Source: Scilla litardierei (taxonomy: Eukaryota; Streptophyta; Magnoliopsida; Asparagales; Asparagaceae). From it: a stretch of 64,000 bases of DNA. The position numbers and the translations under genes are program-made. The stretch is from NCBI GenBank assembly GCA_030789695.1, contig CM061142.1, positions 145,175,637-145,239,636 on the forward strand, given 5' to 3'. The notes below the pieces were generated by a model. It did not search any database and was not told where the DNA came from. It saw only the letters and a list, made by a program, of their open reading frames with translations. This document shows positions 21,063 through 34,364 of this stretch, in pieces; position 1 is the first letter of the stretch; each line of letters starts with the position of its first letter.

Positions 21063-24055
21063 TTTTTTTTGAAGGGTAAATTAAATATATTCAATATAGT
21101 ACAAAAGATACAAAAAGGAGGGACACAGTACTGGGCCTAATAGAGGAAGGAGAGGACACAAGCGTCGTCACTCCCAACTATCAGGTCATCGCACAGTGGC
21201 CCGCCAAGATTTAACACAACAGCCATAACACTGCCTCAAAGGATACAAGCTACGTAACAACATACCAACAAACAAACAACAAACAAACAACAAACAAAAC
21301 TGGCAAAGTCAGCCATGGTCCAAAATCTCCCAATTGTTGAAAGCGTCAGCGGCCTCAGCATCCGGGTCTTCTTCATCCCTGAGAATAACTCTTACATCAG
21401 CGGCAATTTCATCAAACAGAACTGTCTTTAGCTTAGATTTGTTTTCAAATACTCTTTTATTCCGTTCTCTCCACAAATGCCATACACTTGCGGCTAATAC
21501 CGTTTTAGCTAACCTGACCAATGATCCATTCGGCCCAAAGTTTCCCAGCAAGAACTTACCCATATTGAATAGAGAAAGATCATTGGGCCCGGAGCACCCA
21601 AGCTTCAAAAGAGAACGCCGCAGGATATATGCAGAATAGGGGCAGCCGAAAAATAAGTGGGCATTGGTCTCAGGCCGGGCTTCTTCACAGAGCACGCAGT
21701 GAATAGATGAAGGTAGAATACCCCATTGAGCCAATTTGTCTTTAGTCAGAAGCTTATCTTGAAACGCTCGCAGAAGTGTTAAAGACATCTTCGGATTATT
21801 CCCCCGGTACCAAACCATTTTGTAGAACATAAAAGGCGCAGATTTTGTCCGAATGTGCTCCCAAATATCCTTTAGTTTAACAGCCGCTCCAAGCTTCCAT
21901 TCCCATGTGTCCGACCCCTCAGATAATCGAACCTGCTGTAGCAAAGGTTTGATATTTTGGATATCCCCTTCAATCAACCATGAAGAACCCCCCCAATAAT
22001 CTCGCACACATCTTTTAGAAGCCCCCATAGGGATTTCTAATATATTTTTCAGAGGGCCACACTGTAGCCAGTTATCATGCCAAAACAACGTGTCTCTTCC
22101 ATCTTTCACCTTTTTCCCAATCAGCATCTGAGATAGGTTCCTACATTTCAGCAAAAACTTCCAAGTACCAGAATGTACCGCCTGCTCATTAGCATAATAG
22201 AAATCATTGATATCCTTATGTTTACTCCTCATGTAATCAGCCCATAAGCTCCTTGAATTCAACATTCTCCAAGTAAGTTTAACTCCAGCTGCCCAATTAA
22301 GATCAGAAAGAAGCCGCAATCCCACGCCTCCTTCTTTCTTAGGCTTACAAGAGTCAATCCAAGCCCAAGTTTTACTATTGCCCCATATGAACCTTCTACA
22401 CATAGAATTCAAGCTACGGAGCACAGAGGATGGAAGTTTATAGACTTGAGACCAAAATAAAACCATACCATAAATGACAGTATGCACCAGTTCAATTCGG
22501 CCCGAAGTGGAGAGCAAAGTAGAAGACCATCCACTCATACGCTTTCTGCACTTATCAAGGAGGCGATTGTACATGCAAGTTTTGGGATATTTTGAAGACA
22601 GAGGAAGACCCAAATATGTGGTAATAGAGCTTGCATACGAAACACCAAGAAAATCAGCTAGATCCCTTGGATTCCTAGTTCCTTTACTGAACATACCAAC
22701 GCTCTTATCCCAATTCACATCAAGGCCAGTAAACTGATTGAAATCTTTAAGCATAGTCTTGAGGCCTTGGAAAGTTTTGGCATTCGCTCGACAGAAGACC
22801 AGTAAATCGTCTGCAAAAAGAAGATGAGAAATAGCTCCAGTCCTTCGCATAGGCTGAATTAGGCCTTTAGTAAGAGATTTTTCCAGAAAGAGAGAGAAAG
22901 CCTCCATTACCATATCAAATAAAAAGGGGGAAAGGGGGTCACCTTGTCTAAGCCCTCTATTTCCTCCAAAAAGACCCGCCGGAGAGCCGTTAACCAACAC
23001 TGAGAAAGAAGCAGTAGCAATACACTCTTTAATCCAGGCAATGAAGCGACGGCCAAATCCCATTTGATGCATAATGAAGTAGACAAATTCTCTATTGACG
23101 CTATCGAAAGCTTTTCGAAGATCCAGCTTAAGACAAGCCCTGGATCCCATGGGGTTGCTAAAATCTCTGATCTGCTAGTGGGCCAAAAGTGTACTGTCAG
23201 ATAGCAAGCCACCTTCAAGAAAAGCCATCTGGTTAGGGGAAACCAAAAAATGAATAATCCTTTTAAGCCTGTTACAAAGAATTTTGGAAATGACTTTGTA
23301 GACTACATTGCAGCACGCAATGGGTCTGTATTCACTCAAGTTGGCTGCATTGGAACTTTTTGGCACCAGGGTAAGAAAAGTATGATTAATCTGACGGAGG
23401 ATTCTACCCGTCCTGAAAAAAGATTGTATAGCACCAATCACATCACCAGCAATAAGATTCCAGTTATGTTGAAAAAAGAAACCATTGAACCCATCTGGAC
23501 CAAGCGATTTGTTTTAACTAATCTGAAACACTTCTTCCTTAACCTCGTCAGCTGTAACCGTTCTTTCCAACCACCTGACAGCTTCCATTTTAATTTTCCT
23601 CTTTGGAATGAGCCTAGGAAACACTGTCCAATAATCTGTTTGATTGTATAGCGAAGTGTAGAAATTTACTGCATCAGATTTAAGTTCATCATAGGACTTA
23701 CATTGAATCCCTTTATCATCTATCAAATGCATCAGATTGTTATGGACCTGCCTAGCGTGCATCGAATTGTAGAAGAATTTAGTATTACTATCTCCCAAAG
23801 TTAGCCAGTCTTGTCTACTCTTCTGCCTGAACATCTCCTCTTCACATTTTAGAAGTTCAGCCAGTTGCTTAGTCAGATTGCAAACTCTAGAATGCAACAC
23901 AGGATCATTTTGAAAACCAGCCTGAGTCCTTGCAACCTCCAAATCAGCCCGGCACTTAAACAAAGAGTGAGACGCTTGATGGTCCTTAGACCATAATCGC
24001 AAATGATCCTTTAGAAGCCGCAACTTTGCAGCAAGCTGGTACAATTCAGTGCCAT
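21063..24055 (-). mobile_element. 5'-truncated LINE (L1-type)
   Basis: A 3.0-kb minus-strand LINE copy. Poly(A) (plus-strand T run) is at 21063-21070 and a 17-bp TSD TATATGTATATGTATGT is present at 21046-21062 and 24056-24072. It lacks ORF1 and the endonuclease part of ORF2, the usual result of incomplete target-primed reverse transcription. The 3' end TTTACCCTTCAAAAAA is shared with the ORF1-only LINE at 58500. Confidence 0.9.
21309..24055 (-). pseudogene. LINE ORF2 fragment: reverse transcriptase and zf-RVT
   Basis: Encodes the linker, RT and C-terminal zinc-binding region of a plant L1-type ORF2 protein, which nicks and copies at the target site. Starting inside ORF2 (no endonuclease), the frame reads QDWLTLGDSNTKFF (linker), then SEYRPIACCN, KLDLRKAFDSVN, LRQGDPLSPFLF and the catalytic LLFADDLLVF (about 22810-22840). 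The C-terminus holds the zf-RVT-like block (about 21630-21850) with CVLCEEARPETNAHLFFGC. It is one frame throughout but has stops at 23514-23516 (TAA) and 23175-23177 (TAG). Confidence 0.92.
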
Positions 24056-24065
24056 TATATGTATA

Positions 24066-24206
<141 letters not shown>

Positions 24207-24420
24207 TTCAATTAAGATTTTCCCCCGCAAAATCTTTGTTCCCCAAAAAATTATTTCCACGGTCAAAATTGCGCAGAACAACAAATTAGCGTAAAAATAT
24301 TTAGCGACACGGACGCATTCGGCGTGGAACAACGAAATCAGCGCATGCACCTTCAACGCGGAACAACAAATTCGGCGCGGACGCCTTCGATGCAGAACAA
24401 CAAATTAGTTTTAAAAATTT

Positions 24421-24470
24421 AACGGGCGCCTTCGGCGCGGTTCATTTACGATTCCCCCTCAAAATCTTAG
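24421..24470 (-). other. Internal copy of the Helitron 3' subterminal sequence
   Basis: The hairpin GCGCCTTCGGCGC (24426-24438) is followed, inward, by GGTTCATTTACGATTCCCCC and AAAATCTTA. This aligns to the true end, where the hairpin is followed by GGTTCAATTAAGATTTTCCC and AAAATCTTT. It lacks the CTAG. It resembles a duplicated or former terminus about 230 bp inside the element. Confidence 0.6.
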
Positions 24471-27162
24471 ATCACCCATAATTTAGCTCATCCCAAGAAA
24501 TTTCAATCATTTTGAAATTATTCACCTGTGATCAATATTCATCGAGTCGCATCGTCTAGTCCGTCCTGATCAAGAGATCGCTCATCGTCTTCTCTACACG
24601 AACCACCATCCATGTAACCAGCAGAACATACACCTCACGTCAAGTTTTAACTATAGACATGCATATTGTAACCCCCAAAACTACATCAAATCAAAAAAAA
24701 ATTTCTCTAGGTGTTAACATTATGACAATATATTTCATCATAATTCCTTAAAATTCACTTCAAGCAATTCAAATACCACGTCGTCATCTACTCTCAAATT
24801 ACAACGTCAAGAATTTGACATTAACGATTGGTATTTCATATTTAAAAACAATAAAATCCTTGCTCTATAAACCAAAATGAACAGAATTGCCAAATAAAAC
24901 AACCCAAAATTTAAAGTTCTCCATAAAAACCTAAACAAAGCATCAAGAATTTGATTTCAATCATTTGGAAATTATTCACCAGTTATCAGTATCGATCGAG
25001 TTGTAGATATCCATGTTCAAATAATTTTATTGAAAAAATAGGCATTCTAAAGCATCTGTAACAAACACAGTTTAAAAGAATTAGAATAAGAAAAAAGAAC
25101 ACATATTTCATGATTTTAAGCCTATGATACAATGATGAGAAATAGTCAGAGAAAGATTTAGTGATATGGCATCGAAAAAAACCAGATCCTGGAATCAAAC
25201 CGCCAGTGGAGCGATCCCTAGTTAGCTAGTAGTTCGCTGAGTACCGAAGCAACTGAATCGAGATAAACCAAGGAACCAGCTATAACGAAATGATTAATGC
25301 ATAAAAGAGAATTTTTCTAGCCCATGATAACTCATCTGTAACATTCTAATGTCTAATTGGCCTATGAACTAATTCTAATGTACAATAATCTAAACAAAAA
25401 ATCATAATTTAATCTATTAATGGCATCTGTAACATACACATGATAAGAAAAAGAACACATTTCATGATTTTAAAATCAGACTGAACATTTCTCCATTAAA
25501 TTAGAAATTTTTTTAGCCAATGATACAATGTTGAGAAATTGGCAGACAAATTGTTTTCTAATATTAATTATGACATGGCCTCTTTGTAACTCTCCACATT
25601 TTAAACCATGGAGAAGCAAACCAACATTATCGTTAGCCAACAGAAACATAATCAAATGTTAAAAACAAAAAATGAGCTAAAGTAGGTCTAAAAGTTAATT
25701 CATAGTATTTATACATCTCCATATTCAAACAATATCAGTGACCTGCTTTAGTTAAAAAGGGGAGCAAATTCAAACAACATTAACCCTAAAATTGAGACTT
25801 CATGATTCACATGTTCTGTTCATTTATCTAAAGCATATGATAGACAACGGGATGAAGAGAGTGCTGTTTGGCTGAAGCTGGCAAAGATTTTTTCGATTTC
25901 CTTTTCAGCTTTCTGGCTATGCTTGTGGGCTAAGTACATCGACTTATAATATCACACAACCTAAACTATATGCTAAAAGAAAAAACCCTTAACTATGAAC
26001 AAATATACACAAAAATACATTTTGGATTGAACCATGCAGTCCAACTTCAAAAACACCATCTCTCACCATCTCTCACAAAGGCATTTAAAACCAACAAAAT
26101 TTACATATGAAGCTAGTGTCGTGTGTCCAGAAAATAAAAAATAAAATCATAGATTAGAATAGAAAAATTAGAAACGAAGATATATCTAATTACTTTGTAC
26201 AACTCACTTTTATTACCTTCATCATGTTTAAGCAGAAAACCTTTTCATCATCACATTATAAAAAGATGGCGTGCAAGCTCAATCCAAAGTGGAGAGTTAA
26301 TAGGATGAGGAATAACCTAGATAAATTAAGAATATAAATTTCTTAGAAAAATTAATATATATTTGATAATATGGAAAATTTTAAATTTATACATTTATTT
26401 ACCTTTTTTCGTTGGAGTGGTGGATGGCGTGCTTTCTGGAACCAAGCAAGCTCGGCAAGAACCATCTTCCACTTCTATAACAAAAAAGGTATTTGGATGG
26501 TCAATGAACAGGATATTTTGAAAAACAAAATCTAAGATTTTTATATTACCTCGGAAAAGAAGATTGCTTTGTCTTCAATGTGACTCGTCGCCGTTGCTTG
26601 TAAAGTTCTTTTAGCAATTTGCTGGAAATAATAATAATAATAAACAGTCACTAATTTTTAATTTCAAAATGAGAATGTTTGTAACGGTATGCATACCTTA
26701 TCAAACCAAAATCCGATATAACCCCGTAGCTTGACATTTATGTGATTGTTTTGAAGTAACAGAAAATGTGAGAAGAAAAATGTTAATGCAAACATAGTAG
26801 ATTAAAAATATAATGTAGAATTATGAAAAGAAACTTACAGTTTTTGCCAAATCTTCATCATCATCTATCTATATAAAAATACAAACCAATATATTTTATC
26901 AAACAATGCATACCGAAAACTATTAAGTCATGCAATGAAATGTAGTAAAGGAAAAAATTTCTTACCCTGCCATATATGGTAATGTGGGTCCACATTTTAA
27001 AGCTTGGTAATGTATGATAATGATATACATGCATGTTAGACAACAATCGATAATAATTTTTTAAAAGATCATTTAAACAAATAATATAAATAAAACAATG
27101 TAAAGAAAGAAAGTTAAAAAACTTACATACAAATTTTATCATACATTGGAAATCATAGCAGA
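24471..27162 (-). other. Helitron 3' noncoding region
   Basis: 2.7 kb of AT-rich DNA between the helicase stop and the 3' end. No open frame has a recognisable domain, and I see no captured exon. Confidence 0.6.
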
Positions 27163-28881
27163 ACTTCTAGGTAAACGATGTTTTCTGTGTTATTTATGTT
27201 GGGCTGAAGAAGGACACATACACGATCAAAAGATGTGCACCTTGAAAGTGCAACATAAAGATGTCCATGACTGAAAATTGGGGTCCGCAAATCAACTCCA
27301 ACGAATTTTACAGATTGTCCTTAGGCTTTATTAATCGTCATAGCATATGTCACACGGACAGGATACTGCCTTCTTGTCATATGAAAAGGTAATTCTGTAG
27401 CCGATGGAGACAAAGATATTCTTGGAATAAACACAAAACAACCGGCTTTATCCCCATTTAAAATTTGACCTTCAATGACACGTGATGCACATCTGACAAC
27501 CATCAATCGAGTGCCATTGCAGAGCCCGTCTTTAGGTGCAATATTTCGTAATAAAATAATAGGACAACCAACCTTAAGCTCAAGTGTAAATTGTGGCAAC
27601 CCAGGAGGATCCAAAGAGTTTATGTACTCAGTTGGATATCTATTCATAATGGTTGGATCGGTTTCATCATTTTCAGAAAAACTGTGTGCAGCTTGATACG
27701 TAATCTTTTGTCCCGGAAAAATGTTTAATGCAGCAGCATTTATAAAAGTAACATTATCATTCCGTGCAGAAAGAATTATTCATTCAGTAAGGTATGCCGG
27801 AGTCACGGCACCCTCAATATCAAGCTGCAGATAAATTCGAAGTATTAACTCGTTAAAATCCTTGCACCTGCATATGTTAGAAGGAAGTTCTACCACTTCT
27901 GTAGGATTTGTCCCAACCTAATACATATAGATATAATTTTAGTTAAAGAATGGCTAAGATAAAAATAGTAAGTAAAATTAAATTAGGCATGAAATAAAAT
28001 ACCTCCAAAATGAATTTTGCAAAATTTGCATTCTCAACAGATGAGTTATTTAACCGCATATTTTGATCCAAGATCAAAACTTGTACAGAGCACCATAATA
28101 CAGATCGTCTAAATGAGGCACCAACAATTTCTTCTCGAACCCTCTTTAGTATGACGGGCAAGATTTGTCGGAAATCCCCACCAAGAACAACAGTAATACC
28201 ACCAAATGCTCTGGGGTTATCACACATATCTTGTAACGATCGATCCACTGCCTCAACACAGTGCCGATGTTGCATAGGTACTTCATCCCATATTATAAGT
28301 TTTGCTTTTCTGAATAATTGAGCTTGCATGGATTGCTTGCTAAAATTACAAATTGAAGTATCATGCACATCTAACGGGATACGAAATGTGGAATGTGCAG
28401 TCTGACCTCCGGTAAGTAGCAATGATGCAATACCGGAAGACGCGACGGTGATAACTATATTTCCAAGACTACGCAACATTGTTGCTATTGCATTGTACAA
28501 AAAAGTCTTTCCAGTTCCAGCACCGCCGCTCAAGAAGAATGTAGTACCTTTATTTTCAAATACTGATGAAGTAATTGCTGAATAAGCATTGCGTTGTGCA
28601 TCATTGAGGCAATCAATGTCTTTTTGTGCATCCAATTGTTTCGCTTTATTTATAAGTTTATGATGTTCATGCAACAATCTATTGCCAAAAATTGCATTCC
28701 AATCTCCAGCAGGAAGTGGCATTGGTGGAAAGTCGGATAGACACTTACCGTACTCCTCAAGCAATTCATTGATAAGGAATAATCCATAATCTTCAAGTTG
28801 GCCTTGAGTTGGGGTAGAAATTGCAAATAAAGTTTGTAATTTATCTGGAAGATCATCGCAAATGTGCATTGAAAATTCATT
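27163..28881 (-). pseudogene. Helitron PIF1-like helicase domain
   Basis: SF1B helicase that unwinds the Helitron during rolling-circle transposition. Motifs in order: Walker A GGAGTGKT (about 28505-28530), Walker B LIIWDE (about 28285), GGDFRQILP (about 28160), QNMRLN (about 28060), then after a predicted intron the C-terminal DPPGLP, IILLRN, and finally [11 protein letters not shown] (about 27245-27280) before the stop at 27163-27165. In-frame TGA at 27780-27782 and TAA at 27321-27323 interrupt it. It is continuous with the Rep domain upstream apart from a TAG at 28882-28884. Confidence 0.92.
27918..28002 (-). other. Predicted intron in Helitron helicase
   Basis: 85 nt on the minus strand, GTATTT to ATTAG, phase 0. 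Removal joins FAKFILE to VGTNPTEV, continuous helicase sequence. Confidence 0.65.
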
Positions 28882-30425
28882 CTATAATGCAAGGGGGTCG
28901 ATCGGCACACATTCGATAAGAATAATACAAAACAGTCTTCGTAATTGATATCCTGTTTTCATAATTGAAGCCTCGGAAAGACATTGTCTCCACTCGGAAT
29001 CATCTTCAAGAAGAACTCTTGCAATACATGTTGCTTTGAATGTAGGGTACTCGATAGAATTGAATGTGCGTAAATTTTCCCACGATGTTGGCCCTTTAAC
29101 AACTGTTAGTAGCAACCGTAGATAAAATCTCTCACCAGAATTAGGGGAGGCAAAATACATTTTGCCAATTGCATATCCAGATTGTCTTGGCGTCCAGACC
29201 TTTGTTGACGAATGCCACACAAACTTTTGAGGAAATTCTTGATATGTGAGATCATGTGTAGACTCATGTAAAGCGCAACATGTAAAAAATTCAGTCAAAG
29301 TTGTCTTATCATTTTCAGCCCTAGACCTTATTGCATCTACATCTTCATCTGGATCAAAAATAACACGGTATTGCCCTGGTAAATGAAGTATCAATCTTTG
29401 AACTGACGGAATCTCTTGATGCAAAGGATGCTCAAATATTCGCCAGGCAGCCTTAGGTGGTCCAATATATCTTGCATCAAGGTTTTGTTGGATCTCATTT
29501 ACTGCACCCAATACTATTGTGGTCCGATCATGACATTTATAAATATACTTATGAATGTACTTCACACATCTTACCCCAGCACAAACTTCGACATTAATGT
29601 GGCAGTTAAAGCGCTTTGAGAGATACATGTTATGCGGCACAACATCTCGGTTATCAACCTGATGCCCCCTTACAGTATATATATGCCCATTACTATGACG
29701 ACGGTAAATAAGATATCCATCACGATCCAAGGTTGTTGCATCTGCATAATTTCGAGGGTATTTCTTAGTACACTTACCATTTTCCATACATGAAGCATTT
29801 GGATTCCGAGCACCACATGGTCAATGTACCATACATTTTGACACAATATCAAATAATGCAGGATCTTGAGCAGGATCAGGAAATTCAGCACATACAATTC
29901 TATCCACTTGATCACATGTATGAATCTTATCGGGTCCACGAAGAAAGAAAAGAGCATGCATATGTGGAAGACCCCGTTTCTGAAATTCAATTGTAAATAC
30001 ATGTGCTACTTTCTTTCCAAATACATTATTGCCATCAATCTCCTTCATCAAAGCCTTTCTTTTTAACTCAAATACACGTGCGACTAAATCTGGACGGTCG
30101 GTAGCCTTTTGATTGGGCAGTAGAGCCGAAGTAATTTCTGGCCACTTTGGATTTGCGGTCATGGTAAGAAAAATATCCGGGTGCTGGTTATAACGTGTGA
30201 TAGCCATAGAGTCTTGAAATATTTCTAACATGTGATGTGCACTGCCAGTGAAAGATGAAGGAAGTATCATGCGCTGTCTAATTTGGTCGCATCTGGCATA
30301 TGCATCGATATCTGCAAGACCCTGATAGAGCTCTGAGCGGAGTTTTCGTTGATTAAGTTTAATGAATGCCAAACGATGTTGCTCAATTGCTGCCCAAGCA
30401 TCAACTATGAACTCCTGGATAACTT
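28882..30425 (-). pseudogene. Helitron Rep (HUH, two-tyrosine) endonuclease domain
   Basis: Rep nicks and joins DNA at the element ends. The Helitron-like N domain runs through DIDAYARCDQIRQRMILPSS and TMTANPKWPEI to the metal-binding HUH motif GLPHMHALFFL (about 29945-29980). Further on, VKYIHKYIYKCHDR (about 29520-29565) supplies the catalytic tyrosine pair. Breaks: a 1-nt frameshift near 30420-30426, TGA at 29821-29823 where glycine is usual, and TAG at 28882-28884 where tryptophan is usual. The protein is therefore not made from this copy. Confidence 0.93.
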
Positions 30426-31550
30426 TCCAGCTCTCAAAATTAAAGAATACTCGTTCTGTCTTTCAAACAGACGGTAGCTATAAAACTCACACATGGACAG
30501 GCGTCTACTTGAGGATATGTTTTGAACTGGATCCCACTGCTTCAACTCAGGTTCCCATCCAAGCTGACCATCAGGAAATAATAAGACGTAGTGTAATGGT
30601 AAGTATGCAGGATGAGTCTCATTGATTTGCATTAATTGATGATTTCCTCGAAGATGTAAAACTATATCTCGCATCCCGGAAGGTCGATAGCCATCGCCAG
30701 GTAAAATAACCGCAATCTCATCTACGGTTGGGAGGTTATAACGGCAACGATCCTTGTTTGAATTGTAATGCAGATATACAGGAAGATCATGACCACAGGA
30801 ATCTGCTTGAGATAAAACAGAATACGCCTGACAATATAGTTTGATGAATGGATTTATGCCCGATAAACAATTTGGAATAATTTGTAAGACATCCTTGCTC
30901 AAATGTGGATTTCTATTACTTCAAAACTCCATAGCAGAATCCGGATCATATATGTAAAGTTGAGAATAACTTGCTGTTTGATCCGGTTGGGGCAGAAGTG
31001 ATCATGTTCGATGGCGTAATTCTCCATGAATAGTTAATATGTTCGGGCCTCTGCCAGCAATCAATCTTTGATCCATTGTCACACCAAGGCTGGTAAATGC
31101 ATTAGCTGCATTATACTCCCGAGTATACATTCGAAATGATTTTGATGTCTCACTGTCACCATCATATAATTCTCGAAGTGCTGGAGGAGGTTCATTAAGT
31201 TTCGGCAATTTTACTTTTCCTTGCAAACAACATGTTCCAAAAAGATGTGTTCTCAAAGTTGACTTCGACAACTGTTCATCCAACCAGTGTAAGGCTGAAC
31301 AATGAGGGCATGGAATGTTCATTAATCCAAGATAGTGCCGACCAAAATCAACCTGAGTTGGTGGACCAGAGCCATGCTGAGTTGACCGACATCGGAAGAT
31401 CGAGGATGAGCCAGCGTCTTCTTGTTCAACTGGAGAAGTTATTAATCCAGGTGTTATTTGAGGTATACAGATAGGAGTCATATATCGAGATATGTTTCGT
31501 TGAGCTTTTTCTCGTTCTCTCCTTTGACATTGAGCTAAACACCTGGCCAA
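30405..31550 (-). pseudogene. Helitron replicase N-terminal region
   Basis: The last N-terminal exon begins after an acceptor-like AG near 31544 with CLAQCQRRERE. It continues to a Cys/His block (IPCPHCSALHWLDE, then FGTCC, about 31230-31320) typical of plant Helitron replicases, and to the conserved RDIVLHLR and HPAYLPLHYVLLFPDG stretches (about 30560-30670). In-frame TGA codons at 31002-31004 and 30921-30923 break it. The frame shifts into the Rep domain near 30420. Confidence 0.85.
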
Positions 31551-31586
31551 AATAAAACCATAATAATTAAATAAAATTAAGTTACA

Positions 31587-33050
31587 TTAAGGCAGAGTAG
31601 CTCTTATAAATAATAACCTGGCAGATGGTTCATCATCTTCAGCACTTATCGTATCATTGTGCAAGGCTGAGACCTCATCTTCATGTTCAACGGGAGAAGT
31701 TGGTACTGCATATGTGCTTTGAGGCATATCGAGTACACTGGTAGGAGTCATATATCGAGATGTGTTTGCTTGTATTTGTTCTTGTTCTCTCCTTTTGCAT
31801 TGAGCTAAAGCGCTATCCAAATTTACACACAAAAATAAACACAACTAAAATACATGGGAGGAGAAAAGATTTTATGTACAGGCGGGTTGATAATGACCTG
31901 ACAGATGGTCCAGGAACTTGTCCGGAAATCATATCATTACGCGAGGCTGAGACAACATCTTCGTGGTCAACCGGAGAAGTTGTCACGGTTGGTGTTATTT
32001 GAGGTATATCAAGTACACCGTCAGAAGTCAGAGCGTGAGATATGTTTCGTTGTTCTTGTTCTCGTTCTCTCCTTTTGCGTTGGGCTAAAGCCCTATCCAA
32101 ATTTAAACACAAAAATAAACACAACTAAAATACATGGGAGGAGAAAAGATTTTATGTATAGGCGGGTTGATAATGACCTGACAGATGGTCCAGGAACTTG
32201 TTCGGAAATCATATCATTACGTGAGTCTGAGACAGCATCTTCGTGGTCAACCGGAGAAGTTGTCACGGCTGGTGTTATTTGAGGTATATCAAGTACACCG
32301 TCAGAAGTCAGAGCGTGAGATATATTTCGTTGTTCTTGTTCTCGTTCTCTCCTTTTGCTTTGGGCTAAAGCCCTATCAAAATTTAAACACAAAAATAAAC
32401 ACAACTAAAATACATGGGAGGAGAAAATATTTTATGTACAGGCGGGTTGATAATGACCTGACAGATGGTCCAGAAACTTGTCCGGAAATCATATCGTTAC
32501 GCGAGGCTGAGACCGACTCTTCTTGTTCAACCGGAGAAGTTGTCACGGCTGGTGTTATTTGAGATATATCAAGTACACCGTCAGAAGTCAGAGAGTGAGA
32601 TATGTTTCGTTGTTCTTGTTCTCGTTCTCTCCTTTTGCGTTGAGCTAAAGCCCTATCCAAATTTAAACACAAAAATAAACACAACTAAAATACATGGGAG
32701 GAGAAAAGATTTTATGTACATGCGGGTTGATAATGACCTGACAGATGGTCCAGGAACTTGTTTGGAAATCATATCGAAACGCGAGGCTAAGACAGAATCT
32801 TCTTGTTCAACCGGAGAAGTTGTCATGGCTGGTTTTATTTGAGGTATATCAAGTACACCGTCAGAAATCAGAGTGTGAGATATGTTTCGTTGTTCTTGTT
32901 CTCGTTCTCTCCTACTGCGTTGAGCTAAAGCCCTATCCAAATTAAACCCAAACTAATTACAATTAAAATACATTATTAGCGTATATTAGATGTGTGGCAG
33001 AGTCAAGTGGATAATAACCTGGCTGATGGTTCATCATCTTGTTCAAAAAT
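31587..33050 (-). repeat. Tandemly amplified 280-bp exon-intron unit of the Helitron gene
   Basis: Four near-identical units with period 280 occupy about 31815-32940. Diverged copies lie at about 31590-31815 and partly at about 33000-33050, and the downstream exon at 31550 is also homologous. Each unit on the minus strand holds a 195-nt exon, from acceptor ATAG|GGCTTTAGC to donor CTGTCAG|GTCATT, and an 85-nt intron. 195 is 65 codons and both ends have the same phase, so any number of exons stays in frame. The 65-residue repeat begins ALAQRKRREREQEQRN, is basic then acidic/Ser-rich, and matches no domain I recognise. All four exon copies remain open. Confidence 0.85.
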
Positions 33051-33342
33051 TGTGTCATTGTGATTCATGTTATGTTGTCATTGTCGCAAGGGTGAAATTT
33101 GATATTCTTGATATAATTTTATATTCTTGATATAATTTCTGACCTCAAATAACACATCAACTTCAACTGAAGACCATCAACTTCACATAAAAAATGAACT
33201 ATGGTTATGTATCAACTGCAGACCATCAACTTCACATCAAGTTGCAACTGCAGACTATCAACTTCATATTAAAAACTGCACATAACTATCAACTTATGAC
33301 CATTTCATTTCACAAAACTAATTTTATTGGGCATTTAGGTAT

Positions 33343-34364
33343 TGTTACGCCTATTTGGCCGAAGCCCGAAAGACACGAGCCCAGAAACCCGACTGCCGAT
33401 CAGAAGCCCGTCTGCGCGATCTGGCCCGCCCGACAAGGCCCTATAGAGGACCCCGAATATCGATCCGACCCGGCCCTGATAGCGCGCTGGGCACTCGCCT
33501 ACTCCAGCAGTAACCATTCCCCTGATCCCGCTACCACTTAATGGCTGTGATGGGGAGGTGCTGGCATGGCGCAGGGAGCGGCGACGGGGGGGTGCGGATT
33601 GAGGGGGCACGATCGAGGGCGGACGAGCGACGTGGGTCGGGGGCAATCACGGCGGGAGGTCTACAAAAGGGTCAGAAGGACGACTGGACAACAGACCGCA
33701 TCGCAGGTATCTAAAACCTAAGGTACTCCATCAACGACCTAGTTCCCCCATTTCATCTCCTTCCTCCCCCGCTCGCGCCGTGAGACGCCGTTCAGATCTC
33801 CTCTCGAGTCGAACCGTCTCCGCCGGGCCTCCCTTCTCAGATCACTATATGACTTAGGCATCGGAGGGGATTTGGCCGGAACCAAGGTCCGGCCCCCCTG
33901 ACGAGTGTTCTCGTCTATGCAGGAGGACATCAGATCCACGGGTCGAGGCTTCCCCTCCGCCCCTCACCGGCCACGCATCAAGCGAGACGACCGAGGCTTC
34001 CCCTCGTCATCCGCCCGACCGAGGCCGAGCACGACCGTCCGAGGCCGAGCGTTTCACACCAGGCCGAGGCTTCCCCTCCGCCCCGCGACCGGCCACGTAA
34101 CCAGCGGGACGATCGAGGCTTCCCCTCGTCGTCCGACCGTCCGAGGCCGAGCGTCCCTGATCGTGTCGAGGCTTCCCCTCGCCCTCCTTGCGACCGGAGA
34201 CCCCGATTCGGCCCAGCTGACGCGCTCCACGTCGTCAGCAACTCCGACTCGCGCCTCGTCTGCACCGACTCGACACACCCGAGGGACCCCCCGTGGGCCC
34301 CTTGACCACGTTGACTGGGTTATCCGCGGTCAATGCTTTTGTAGTGAGAAAACACTCTGAAACA
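33343..34364 (+). repeat. Tat 5' LTR (1,022 bp)
   Basis: Starts TGTTACGCC and ends TGAAACA. The second half contains five copies of CGAGGCTTCCCCTC[CG], near 33945, 33990, 34065, 34112 and 34168; each can fold as CGAGG/CCTCG with loop CTTCC. The long GC-rich frames are not genes. Confidence 0.93.

Noticed and set aside
24471..27162. Host gene fragments captured by the Helitron
   Set aside because: No exon-like frame or recognisable domain in the AT-rich 3' region.
31813..32940. CRISPR-like or satellite array
   Set aside because: The 280-bp units are exon-intron copies of the Helitron gene with conserved splice sites; there are no unique spacers.
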